Shown here: positions 1 through 5,263 of the stretch, one piece after another
Numbering within the stretch: position 1 is the stretch's first letter
How the letters are laid out: each line of letters opens with the position of its first letter
From: Actinomycetes bacterium
GTDB taxonomy: Bacteria; Actinomycetota; Actinomycetes; Propionibacteriales; Propionibacteriaceae
Length of the DNA: 9,681 nt
Reading direction: 5' to 3'
Assembly (NCBI GenBank): GCA_009785885.1
Contig: WQUE01000264.1
Coordinates: 1 to 9,681, forward strand
Notes under the pieces: model-generated
What the model was told of the DNA's origin: nothing
The model's database searches: none
The model's input: the letters and a program-made list of their open reading frames with translations, nothing else
Program-made: the position numbers and the translations under genes

Positions 1-618
1 GGCGTCGCGTTCACCGTCCTCGTGCCGCGTGCCTCCCTGATCGGCCCAGCCGACATGGACTGGCTCCGTCAGCACGACCCCCAGGGCCGACTGACCGATG
101 TACAGCGACAGATCGTCGTATCCATGCGCCACGGCGGGCGGTGGACGAACAGCCTGGTGCGCGAGGAGTTCGCGCCGACGGACTCGCGGGTCGCCGCGAC
201 CACACTGCAGGAACTGGTCGATCTCGGCCTGTCGGTGCCGGTGGGCGAGACACGGGGGCGTGCGTACATGATCGACCCGCGGTATCGGGCCGGTGACATG
301 TCGGAGGCGCCGCCGCGTGTCGCCATCGTCCGTCAGGACGGGGAGCCCGACCAGGACGAACTGCCCCAGGAGCCACAGTCCGACGCACCCGCCCCGTTCA
401 CCCAACCGAACGCATCAACCCAGGCGATCATCGATGTCATCACTCCTGGACCTCTCACTCTGAGGCAGATCATGGCGGCAACCGGACTCTCGGACCAAGC
501 CGTGCGCTATCGACTCGACAAGCTCAAGGCGGGTGGTCACGTTCTCGTCGACGGCGGCTGGGGTGTCCGTGGCACGACGTACCAGGCGCGGGCCCGCGTC
601 CTTGGCCCCACGGGTTGA
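1..618 (+). CDS. ATP-binding transcriptional regulator with tandem winged-helix domains, C-terminal part (partial at left edge)
   Basis: The open frame runs in from base 1 (GVAFTVLVPR...), so the GTG at 22 is an internal Val and not the start; 205 residues are visible. The first residues resemble the last strand of the GHKL-type ATPase domain of AlbA_2/HATPase_c_4 (Schlafen-like, RecG-C-terminal-like) regulators. A winged helix follows at about residues 30-90 of the fragment, with the helix start LTDVQRQIVVSM and the wing around GETRGRAYMIDPRYR. After an acidic, Pro-rich linker comes a second winged helix at about 138-200 (LTLRQIMAATGLSDQAVRYRL, then the wing GGWGVRGTTY). Known members of this family are soluble ATP-binding proteins that probably regulate transcription. 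The actual target is not visible. The gene converges on vapC, with 177 bases between the two stop codons. The family call rests on the C-terminus only; a different N-terminal domain is possible. Confidence 0.7.
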   Translation, partial: GVAFTVLVPRASLIGPADMDWLRQHDPQGRLTDVQRQIVVSMRHGGRWTNSLVREEFAPTDSRVAATTLQELVDLGLSVPVGETRGRAYMIDPRYRAGDMSEAPPRVAIVRQDGEPDQDELPQEPQSDAPAPFTQPNASTQAIIDVITPGPLTLRQIMAATGLSDQAVRYRLDKLKAGGHVLVDGGWGVRGTTYQARARVLGPTG

Positions 619-632
619 GCAGGGGGAAGGGA

Positions 633-664
633 CAAGGCGCCCGCTCAGGCCTCGGTGTGCCTTG
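633..664 (+). terminator. Possible weak terminator hairpin after the ATP-binding regulator
   Basis: CAAGGC (633-638) pairs with GCCTTG (659-664). One G-U and one C-G pair extend the stem inward, leaving a 16-nt loop. It starts 14 nt after the stop at 618. Overlapping it, GGGACAA (629-635) can pair with TTGTCCC (669-675), so two folds compete. There is no T-tract, so termination is an inference from position and pairing. Confidence 0.3.
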
Positions 665-771
665 GGGATTGTCCCACCGTGCGCGCCTGGCGGCACGAGG
701 TTTCGCCGGATTGGTTGCTTCGCCGACGGCGGACTATCTGCGGAGTTCCGTTTGCGGGGACAGCGTGGACG

Positions 772-786
772 CCGGGCCGGCCCCGG
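772..786 (-). terminator. Possible GC hairpin terminator after vapC
   Basis: CCGGG (772-776) pairs with CCCGG (782-786) around a 5-nt loop, about 9 bases past the vapC stop in the direction of vapC transcription. It is short and has no T-tract. Together with the hairpin at 633-664 it fills the convergent spacer 619-795, in which I see no gene. Confidence 0.25.
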
Positions 787-795
787 ACGGACCGC

Positions 796-1233
796 TCAGG
801 GGATGAGTTCGATCCGGCAGGTGGGCGGGGCCATCGCGGCGAGCTTCGCGTCGGTGGTGACCAGTGGGCAGTCCAACACCTCGGCCAGGGCGATGTAGCT
901 GGCGTCGTACGTGCTCAGACTGCCCTTCAGCCGCCACACCCGCCGGGCGATCGTCGCCCACTGCCACAGATCGACGTCCAGGTCGTCCAGGCCGGTCCAG
1001 GCCAGCTCGGCGGCCTCCGGGGACAGCAGCCGGGCGGAGAGGCGACGACGGATGACATTCGACACCTCGAAGGGGAAGACGACGGGAGCACACAGACTGC
1101 ACCGATCGAGGACGGCGCTGACGCGATCCGCCTTCTCGGTCGGGCGCAGCAGCACCTCGATGGCCGCGCACGCGTCGACCACGACCGTCCGGAAGGTCAC
1201 ATCAGCGACCACGGGCTCAGTCCAGTCGGTCAC
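796..1233 (-). CDS. vapC: VapC-type PIN-domain ribonuclease toxin
   Basis: This 145-residue protein has the PIN-domain fold signature of type II toxins, which are Mg-dependent RNases that cleave tRNA or other RNA when released from their antitoxin. The full acidic set is present: D20 in VVVDACAAIEVLL, E56 in FPFEVSN, D110 in LSTYDASYIALAE and D128 in LVTTDAKLAA, so the nuclease looks intact. The GTG start at 1233 overlaps the vapB stop by 17 bases, and a GAGGG lies 6 nt upstream of it inside vapB. This supports translational coupling and this start. Without that ribosome site, the GTG at 1200 (giving VTFRTVVVDAC...) would fit the usual short VapC N-terminus, so it remains an alternative. The gene is co-transcribed with vapB and converges on the ATP-binding regulator. 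Confidence 0.9.
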   Translation of the reverse strand: MTDWTEPVVADVTFRTVVVDACAAIEVLLRPTEKADRVSAVLDRCSLCAPVVFPFEVSNVIRRRLSARLLSPEAAELAWTGLDDLDVDLWQWATIARRVWRLKGSLSTYDASYIALAEVLDCPLVTTDAKLAAMAPPTCRIELIP

Positions 1234-1456
1234 GACCGGCCCTCAGATCGGCGAGGATGTCCTCGGTCGAGATCGGCGGGAACGTGCGGGCGCGGCGGCG
1301 GATCTCGTCCAGCACCTCCCGCTGGGTGCGCCGCCCGGCCGACTGGGTGGCCATGGCGAGCATGTACTGCTGCAGCGACTGGCCCTCGGCTGCCGCCCGG
1401 GACGCGAGGGTGCGGTGCACGTCCTCGGGGACGTCCCGAATCACAATGCTAGGCAT
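1217..1456 (-). CDS. vapB: VapB/FitA-type ribbon-helix-helix antitoxin
   Basis: This 79-residue protein begins MPSIVIRDVPEDVHRTLASR, the FitA-like ribbon-helix-helix pattern: a beta strand SIVIRDVP followed by two helices with the turn AEGQSLQQYM at about 24-33. The remaining Arg/Asp-rich tail (residues about 40-79) is the part that in this family wraps the toxin active site. Its role is to neutralise VapC and to repress its own operon as a dimer on DNA. It is the first gene of a two-gene operon and overlaps vapC by 17 bases. The ATG at 1456 has no Shine-Dalgarno sequence and lies 6 nt below a TAGAAT hexamer, so the transcript is probably leaderless. A perfect inverted repeat spans the start codon. 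Confidence 0.88.
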   Translation of the reverse strand: MPSIVIRDVPEDVHRTLASRAAAEGQSLQQYMLAMATQSAGRRTQREVLDEIRRRARTFPPISTEDILADLRAGRDRLD

Positions 1457-1472
1457 GCAAGCATTCTAGCAT
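1446..1472 (-). promoter_or_regulatory. Inverted-repeat operator overlapping the vapB start codon
   Basis: ATGCTAG (1446-1452) and CTAGCAT (1466-1472) form a perfect 7-bp inverted repeat around a 13-bp spacer that itself holds GCATGC and ATGCAAGCAT. The repeat covers the vapB ATG (1454-1456) and the -10 hexamer. FitA/VapB proteins are known to bind such spaced palindromes in their own promoters, so this is the likely autoregulatory site. Binding itself is inferred. Confidence 0.65.
1463..1468 (-). promoter_or_regulatory. -10 element of vapBC, leaderless configuration
   Basis: On the minus strand the hexamer TAGAAT ends 6 nt before the A of the vapB ATG, so RNA would start at or next to the start codon. 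No AGGAGG-like sequence lies upstream. A clear -35 is not visible. TAnnnT at this distance is the usual mark of leaderless genes in Actinobacteria. Confidence 0.55.
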
Positions 1473-1828
1473 CACCGGCGCCGCCGCCAGGGCTGCGGGC
1501 GGCGATGCCGGCGCGACGGACGCACGAGAGCGGCGAGTTGTCCGCAGTGAGTGGGCACGATCCACGGTGAGCCGCGGTGATCCACACTCTGGCAGACTCT
1601 TCCACACTCTTCTGGCAACGCGGAAGACGACGATCTCCGTTGGTGCTGCCCCAAAGGGGGCACTACCTCCCCGTGCGGACCTTCACAAGGTGTCTTGCCC
1701 ATCTTCGGACACCCGTCCGGGCTGTCCCGGTGTCCAACCATGGGCCACCGCACCGGCTGGATGGTCTTCGGCAGCAGCGCAGCGCACGCAGAAGGACGCG
1801 CGGCGCCCACATTGTCAGCATTCTCTCC
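1473..1828. other. Gene-free spacer with short repeats and hairpins
   Basis: The open frames here lack recognisable protein patterns. The visible structure is as follows. The 10-mer TCCACACTCT occurs at 1581-1590 and again at 1601-1610. A bulged hairpin pairs GTGC (1643-1646) and CCCC (1649-1652) with GGGG (1656-1659) and GCAC (1660-1663). A 7-bp inverted repeat GGACACC (1707-1713)/GGTGTCC (1729-1735) competes with a hairpin CCGGG (1717-1721)/CCCGG (1726-1730). The stretch looks less codon-biased than its flanks. It may hold regulatory sequence for the flanking antitoxin genes or be a degraded remnant. Confidence 0.4.
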
Positions 1829-1834
1829 TATGAT
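1829..1834 (+). promoter_or_regulatory. -10 element of the HicB-like fusion gene, leaderless configuration
   Basis: TATGAT ends 7 nt before the ATG at 1842, a near-consensus hexamer at the distance expected if RNA starts on the start codon. No ribosome site precedes the ATG. A TTGTCA at 1812-1817 resembles a -35, but its 11-bp spacing is too short to count. The hexamer overlaps the other in-frame ATG (1830), which argues against starting there. Confidence 0.5.
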
Positions 1835-1841
1835 CGAAGCT

Positions 1842-2414
1842 ATGGACGCGACGTCCGAACCGGACACGGGCCACGCCGTGGTGACGGCCCGGCGGTCTGG
1901 CAGGCGCTGGGTGCTGGAGAGCGATGACTACCCGGACCTGTATTGCGAACTGCCGAGCCTGGCGAACGCGCGAGCGATCGTCATGGAGGCGATCGCGTAC
2001 ATCGTGGGGCATCCAGCACCGGAGGCGACCGTCTCGATCCGGCCCGTCCAGCCCCTGTCCGCGACCGTATCCAAGGCCGGCCGGCACTGGGAGGTGTGGA
2101 TCCCGGGCATCGGGGCACGCCAGTCCATCCGCCGTCGCGTGGACGCCGAGTTCGAGGCGCGGCGATGCATCGCGGAACACCTGAACACTGCCGCGAGCCG
2201 CGTCGATGTCGACATGCACTACTCCGGCAGCGCATCCACGGCGTGCCCAACCCCAGGCAAGGCCGCCTATTCGTCGAGACTCGAGGCGAAGATCGCGCTG
2301 GCGTCCACCCAACGCTCCCGCGCGTCGCGTCGCGAAGAGTCGCGCGCCTACCGGTGTCCGTGCGGACGATGGCATCTGACGAGTCACCCGAAGGCGGGCA
2401 CGAAGACTGGATGA
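1842..2414 (+). CDS. Tandem HicB-like antitoxin repeats fused to a Cys/His zinc-ribbon-like module
   Basis: With the ATG at 1842 the protein has 190 residues. Residues about 12-69 (VVTARRSGRRWVLESDDYPD, ending TVSIRP) and 73-127 (ATVSKAGRHWEVWIPGIGAR, ending VDVDMHY) look like two copies of the small HicB-type fold: a strand with W, a short turn, a long helix with an EAIA or ARRCIAEHL face, and a final V-x-V/I strand. The second copy matches the partly degenerate HicB antitoxins common in Actinobacteria. Residues 135-182 are a different module: C135-P, GKAAYSSRLEAKIAL, then YRC172PC174GRWH178LTS. That layout belongs to small uncharacterised proteins found in phages and actinobacterial accessory regions, and is probably zinc-binding. 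No HicA toxin gene is adjacent. An in-frame ATG at 2214 could also yield the C-terminal module alone (66 residues). The longer frame back to 1695 lacks a start signal. The role is unknown; RNA binding or antitoxin activity is only inferred. Confidence 0.65.
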   Translation: MDATSEPDTGHAVVTARRSGRRWVLESDDYPDLYCELPSLANARAIVMEAIAYIVGHPAPEATVSIRPVQPLSATVSKAGRHWEVWIPGIGARQSIRRRVDAEFEARRCIAEHLNTAASRVDVDMHYSGSASTACPTPGKAAYSSRLEAKIALASTQRSRASRREESRAYRCPCGRWHLTSHPKAGTKTG

Positions 2415-2450
2415 CGCGACGTGAACTGCCGCGTACGAGATGCGCGAGAC

Positions 2451-2473
2451 CGCCGCCCGTGGCCCGGGCGGCG
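2451..2473 (+). terminator. GC-rich hairpin terminator candidate after the HicB-like fusion gene
   Basis: CGCCGCCCG (2451-2459) pairs perfectly with CGGGCGGCG (2465-2473) around a 5-nt loop, 36 nt after the stop. There is no T-tract, as is common for actinobacterial terminator hairpins. Confidence 0.5.
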
Positions 2474-2500
2474 ACAACCCGTGGGTGACATCCTTGCCAT

Positions 2501-2523
2501 CTGTGGCGACGCGGCAGCCACAG
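2501..2523. terminator. Second inverted repeat in the convergent spacer
   Basis: CTGTGGC (2501-2507) and GCCACAG (2517-2523) form a perfect 7-bp stem with a 9-nt loop, midway between two convergent genes. It could back up termination in either direction. No T-tract follows on either strand. Confidence 0.35.
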
Positions 2524-2635
2524 CCGTTCCGCCTGCCGGCGGATCCGCGCACCGCCGTCAACGAAGTGCCCCGGTGGCGGTTCCGGGGTTGTCGTCACGG
2601 TTCCTCCGTTCGGGGTTGGCCTGGTCAGCCCCACG

Positions 2636-2663
2636 GGTTCGGCAGGGGGACGCCGGCCGAACC
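2636..2663 (-). terminator. Hairpin terminator candidate after the NimA-like gene
   Basis: GGTTCGGC (2636-2643) and GCCGAACC (2656-2663) form a perfect 8-bp stem with a 12-nt loop. On the minus strand it begins 10 nt after the stop codon at 2674. It has no T-tract. Confidence 0.45.
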
Positions 2664-2673
2664 GCATCCCTCG

Positions 2674-3165
2674 TCAGGGGAGGTTGGCCTTCGCGGTGAC
2701 CGCGTCCAGGTCGAGGGCGACGATCGCGACGTGGGACGGCAGCGCGTCCAGCTCGCGGCCCCGGCCCGGGGCGTACTTCTCGACGAGCGCCCGTCCCGCG
2801 CGGGCGGCCTCGCCCGCGTCCTCCACGACCCTGCCCGTGCCCCAGCCGATCACGGACTCGTAGGCCACGGAGATGCCGCCCAACTCCGGGGAGTCCACGC
2901 CCGTGGTGGCGTGGCGCACCTCGGCCTGGAAGCACACCCGGCCGTCCGGACGGGCACGCAGCGCGGCCATCTTCCGCCCGACGGGGGCGCCGTGGACGTA
3001 CACCGTGAGGTGGCCGTCGTCCCGAAGCTCGTGCGCGAAGCTGAGCGGCACGACGTACACGCCTTCGTCGTCCACCAGTCCCAGGTGGCCCACCTGGGCG
3101 CGGCTCAAGATGTCGGAGATTCGGGCCGGGTCCGTCACGGCCCGGTCGGCGCGGCGCATGTCCAT
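2674..3165 (-). CDS. NimA-like pyridoxamine 5'-phosphate oxidase family (flavin split-barrel) protein
   Basis: This 163-residue protein has the split-barrel layout of the PNPOx-like/NimA group. The N-terminal MRRADRAVTDPARISDIL helix is followed by AQVGHLGLVDDEGVYVVPLSF, then VYVHGAPVGRKM with the family's conserved His (H58) and the R-K that contacts the cofactor phosphate, then RVCFQAE and SVIGWGTGRV. NimA members bind a flavin or related cofactor, and some reduce 5-nitroimidazoles; many homologues are general flavin reductases or oxidases of unknown substrate. I infer FMN binding, not resistance. The open frame extends to 3300, but that extension is Ala/Gly/Pro-rich and overlaps malQ. The ATG at 3165 fits the family N-terminus and lies 7 nt below a TAGCCT hexamer. 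A second ATG (3159) is possible. The gene is divergent from malQ. Confidence 0.85.
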   Translation of the reverse strand: MDMRRADRAVTDPARISDILSRAQVGHLGLVDDEGVYVVPLSFAHELRDDGHLTVYVHGAPVGRKMAALRARPDGRVCFQAEVRHATTGVDSPELGGISVAYESVIGWGTGRVVEDAGEAARAGRALVEKYAPGRGRELDALPSHVAIVALDLDAVTAKANLP

Positions 3166-3172
3166 GGGAGAC

Positions 3173-3178
3173 AGGCTA
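3173..3178 (-). promoter_or_regulatory. Possible -10 element of the NimA-like gene
   Basis: On the minus strand TAGCCT (TAnnnT) ends 7 nt before the ATG at 3165, and no ribosome site is visible. This is the same geometry as at 1463-1468 and 1829-1834, but the hexamer is weaker and no -35 stands out. Confidence 0.35.
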
Positions 3179-3183
3179 CCTGC

Positions 3184-3221
3184 CGGGGGACACCCCGAGG
3201 TGGCAGGATTTGGCCACGTGG
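3184..3221. promoter_or_regulatory. Palindromes in the divergent NimA-like/malQ promoter gap
   Basis: CGGGG (3184-3188)/CCCCG (3193-3197) with a 4-bp spacer, GTGGC (3200-3204)/GCCAC (3213-3217), and the 8-bp palindrome CCACGTGG (3214-3221) are packed between two divergent start codons. Such spacing suits a shared regulator site. The sequences are short and GC-rich, so chance is a serious alternative. Confidence 0.3.
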
Positions 3222-5167
3222 TCTTCAATGGAAGGGTGAGTGGTCCATCGCCGGCGGCACACCCCGCCGCGCAGGTGCCTGACGCGCCAGCGCGCGCCAC
3301 CTCGATCGACGCGCCGACGCGCGCCGCGCTGGTGGCCCACCTCGCCCCCCTCGGGGTGGCCGAGGGCTACATCAACGCCGCCGGGGCGTACGTCAGCACG
3401 CCGACGGCGACCCTGGCGCTCGTTTCGGGCGACTTCGACCTGGACGCGCCGAACGGGGCGGGCGCGCCGCTGATCTGCACGCCGGGCCGCTACCACCCCG
3501 ACCTGTTCGGCACGGTGATCATGGAGAACGGCCACACGTACCGGGCCGTCGGCTTCGTGAACCAGGCCGGCTACCACATCCTGTACACCGACACCGGCCT
3601 GCGCCGGCTCGTGATCGCCGCCCCCGAGCAGCTTCATACCCCCGGACGCAGCTGGGGCTGGCAGGTGCAGCTGTACGCCGCGCGCAGCCGCGACTCGTGG
3701 GGCATCGGCGATTTCCGCGACCTCGCCCAGATCTGTCGCCTCGCCGCGACGCAGGGCGCGTCGTGCGTCCAGGTGTCCCCGGTGCACGCCGTCGCGCCGA
3801 CGTCCGTCCCGCAGGACTCGCCGTACTCCCCCGCCTCCCGGATGTTCCTGAATCTGCTTCATCTCGCGCCGGGGCTCGTGCCGGGCGCCGAGCGGGTCGA
3901 CCTGTCCGACCTGGCCGCGGCGGGGCACGCCCTGAACGCGGACCGCCTGATCGACCGGACGCGCGTCTGGGCGCTGAAGCGCGAGGCACTGGAGCGGATC
4001 TGGGACGTCGTCCACCTCGACCTGCCCACCGAGTACCGCCGGTGGAGGGCCGACCAGGCCGGGGCGCTCGCGCGGTTCGCGGTGTGGTGCGCGCTGGTGG
4101 AACAGTACGACTCGTCCACCTGGCGCGACTGGCCGGCCGAGTACACCCGTCCGGACGGTCCCGGCGTCGCCGCGTTCGCCGAGGCACACGCCGACCGCGT
4201 CGAGTTTTTCTGCTGGGCGCAGTGGGCGGCGGAGGCGCAGTACGAGATCGCGTGCCACAGCGGGGTGGACGTGCTCGCCGACCTGGCCGTCGGGTTCGAC
4301 GTGAACAGCGAGGACGCCTGGGCGTACCAGGACCAGCTGTGCTTCGACTTCGAGATCGGCGCGCCGCCCGACCTGCACAACACGGAGGGGCAGCGCTGGG
4401 GGCTGCCGCCGTTCAACCCGGTGCTGCTGCAGCGCGACGACTTCCGGCCGTTCATCTCGATGGTGCACGCGGCGCTCGCCCACGCGGGCGCGCTGCGCGT
4501 CGACCACGTGATGCAGCTGTGGCGGCTGTACTGGGTGCCGCTGGAGGGCACGGCCCACGACGGCGTGTACGTGTACTACCCGGTGGACTCACTGCTCGCG
4601 ATCCTGCGGGTCGAGGCGTCCCGGCACGACGCGTGGATCGTCGGGGAGGACATGGGGACGGTCGCGGCCGGCGTCCGGGAAACCATGGAGGCGATCCGCA
4701 TGCTGGGCAACCGGTCCGCCATGCGGTCGCCCGTCGCGAGCTTCCCCGAACTGGGCGTCGGCACGTCCAGCACCCACGACCAGGTCACCGTCGCGGGCCT
4801 GCTCACCGGCGCCGACGTCGACGAGCTGGTCCGGATCGGCAAGGCCGCCGACTTCCAGCAGATGAACACCACCCGCCGGGGGTTGGCGGAGCTGGCCCGC
4901 ATCGATCCCGACAAGCCCGCCTCGCAGATCACGCAGGACGACATCCGTGCCGCCGTCCTCGCCCGGTACCAGCTGCTGTCCACCGCGCCCAGCCGGGTCG
5001 TCGTCGTGAGCCTCGACGACGCCGCGATGGCGAAGGAACGTCCGAACATGCCGGGCACCGTCGACGTGTACCCCAACTGGCGCTGGTCGCTGCCCGAGCC
5101 GGTCGAGACGATCATGACCTCGCCACTGGCCCGCCAGCTGGCCGAGGTGATGAACGAGCGCCGCTGA
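3218..5167 (+). CDS. malQ: 4-alpha-glucanotransferase (amylomaltase, GH77)
   Basis: The enzyme transfers alpha-1,4-glucan segments between maltodextrins in the cytoplasm, as part of maltose/glycogen use. From the GTG at 3218 it has 649 residues, within but at the short end of the bacterial MalQ range. A reduced N-terminal beta-sandwich (about 30-140, ending GYHILYTDTGLRRLVIAAP) precedes the GH77 barrel, which opens with WGWQVQLYAARSRDSWGIGD. The three catalytic acids are present: nucleophile D429 in LRVDHVMQLWRLYW, acid/base E477 in VGEDMGTV and D521 in STHDQVTVAGL. The C-terminal ERPNMPGTVDVYPNWRWSLP is also typical. The start at 3218 is chosen because AGGA (3205-3208) lies 9 nt upstream. 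The GTG at 3236 (643 residues) is the alternative, but its GGAAGG touches the codon. Upstream frame back to 2873 overlaps the divergent gene and is not coding. The gene stands alone, without other mal or glg genes in view. Confidence 0.95.
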   Translation: MVFNGRVSGPSPAAHPAAQVPDAPARATSIDAPTRAALVAHLAPLGVAEGYINAAGAYVSTPTATLALVSGDFDLDAPNGAGAPLICTPGRYHPDLFGTVIMENGHTYRAVGFVNQAGYHILYTDTGLRRLVIAAPEQLHTPGRSWGWQVQLYAARSRDSWGIGDFRDLAQICRLAATQGASCVQVSPVHAVAPTSVPQDSPYSPASRMFLNLLHLAPGLVPGAERVDLSDLAAAGHALNADRLIDRTRVWALKREALERIWDVVHLDLPTEYRRWRADQAGALARFAVWCALVEQYDSSTWRDWPAEYTRPDGPGVAAFAEAHADRVEFFCWAQWAAEAQYEIACHSGVDVLADLAVGFDVNSEDAWAYQDQLCFDFEIGAPPDLHNTEGQRWGLPPFNPVLLQRDDFRPFISMVHAALAHAGALRVDHVMQLWRLYWVPLEGTAHDGVYVYYPVDSLLAILRVEASRHDAWIVGEDMGTVAAGVRETMEAIRMLGNRSAMRSPVASFPELGVGTSSTHDQVTVAGLLTGADVDELVRIGKAADFQQMNTTRRGLAELARIDPDKPASQITQDDIRAAVLARYQLLSTAPSRVVVVSLDDAAMAKERPNMPGTVDVYPNWRWSLPEPVETIMTSPLARQLAEVMNERR

Positions 5168-5171
5168 GGCT

Positions 5172-5185
5172 CCACCGCGTGGTGG
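5172..5185 (+). terminator. Small hairpin directly after malQ
   Basis: CCACC (5172-5176) pairs with GGTGG (5181-5185) around a GCGT loop, 4 nt after the malQ stop. It is too weak to terminate alone and may stabilise the 3' end ahead of the larger hairpin at 5214-5254. Confidence 0.25.
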
Positions 5186-5213
5186 CGCCGGACGCCCGAA
5201 CCGTCGCCGCGTC

Positions 5214-5254
5214 CCACCCACCAGGCCCGGGGGTGGTCCGGGCCTGGTGGGTGG
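5214..5254. terminator. Bidirectional hairpin terminator between malQ and the surface-protein gene
   Basis: CCACCCACCAGGCCCGG (5214-5230) pairs perfectly over 17 bp with 5238-5254 around a 7-nt loop. It lies 46 nt after the malQ stop and 9 nt after the stop of the convergent surface-protein gene. There is no T-tract on either strand, but a stem this long and GC-rich in a convergent gap is best read as a shared intrinsic terminator of the tail-less actinobacterial kind. Confidence 0.8.
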
Positions 5255-5263
5255 TCATCGGCG

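Noticed and set aside
655..1570. Plus-strand frames opposite vapBC
   Set aside because: The minus-strand VapB and VapC carry clear family motifs; the plus frames are Arg/Pro/Gly-rich with no recognisable pattern.
1695..1841. N-terminal extension of the HicB-like fusion frame
   Set aside because: No start signal and no domain pattern; the TATGAT hexamer and the ATG at 1842 give a better start. The ATG at 1830 lies inside the hexamer.
2415..2673. A HicA-type toxin gene beside the HicB-like gene
   Set aside because: No frame in the downstream spacer shows the small HicA double-stranded-RNA-binding-like pattern; only hairpins are visible.
2873..3217. N-terminal extension of the malQ frame
   Set aside because: It lies antisense to the well-supported NimA-like gene, has no MalQ-like sequence and no ribosome site at its ATGs.
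3166..3300. N-terminal extension of the NimA-like frame to an upstream start
   Set aside because: It is Ala/Gly/Pro-rich, overlaps malQ coding sequence and would place 45 extra residues before the family's normal N-terminus.
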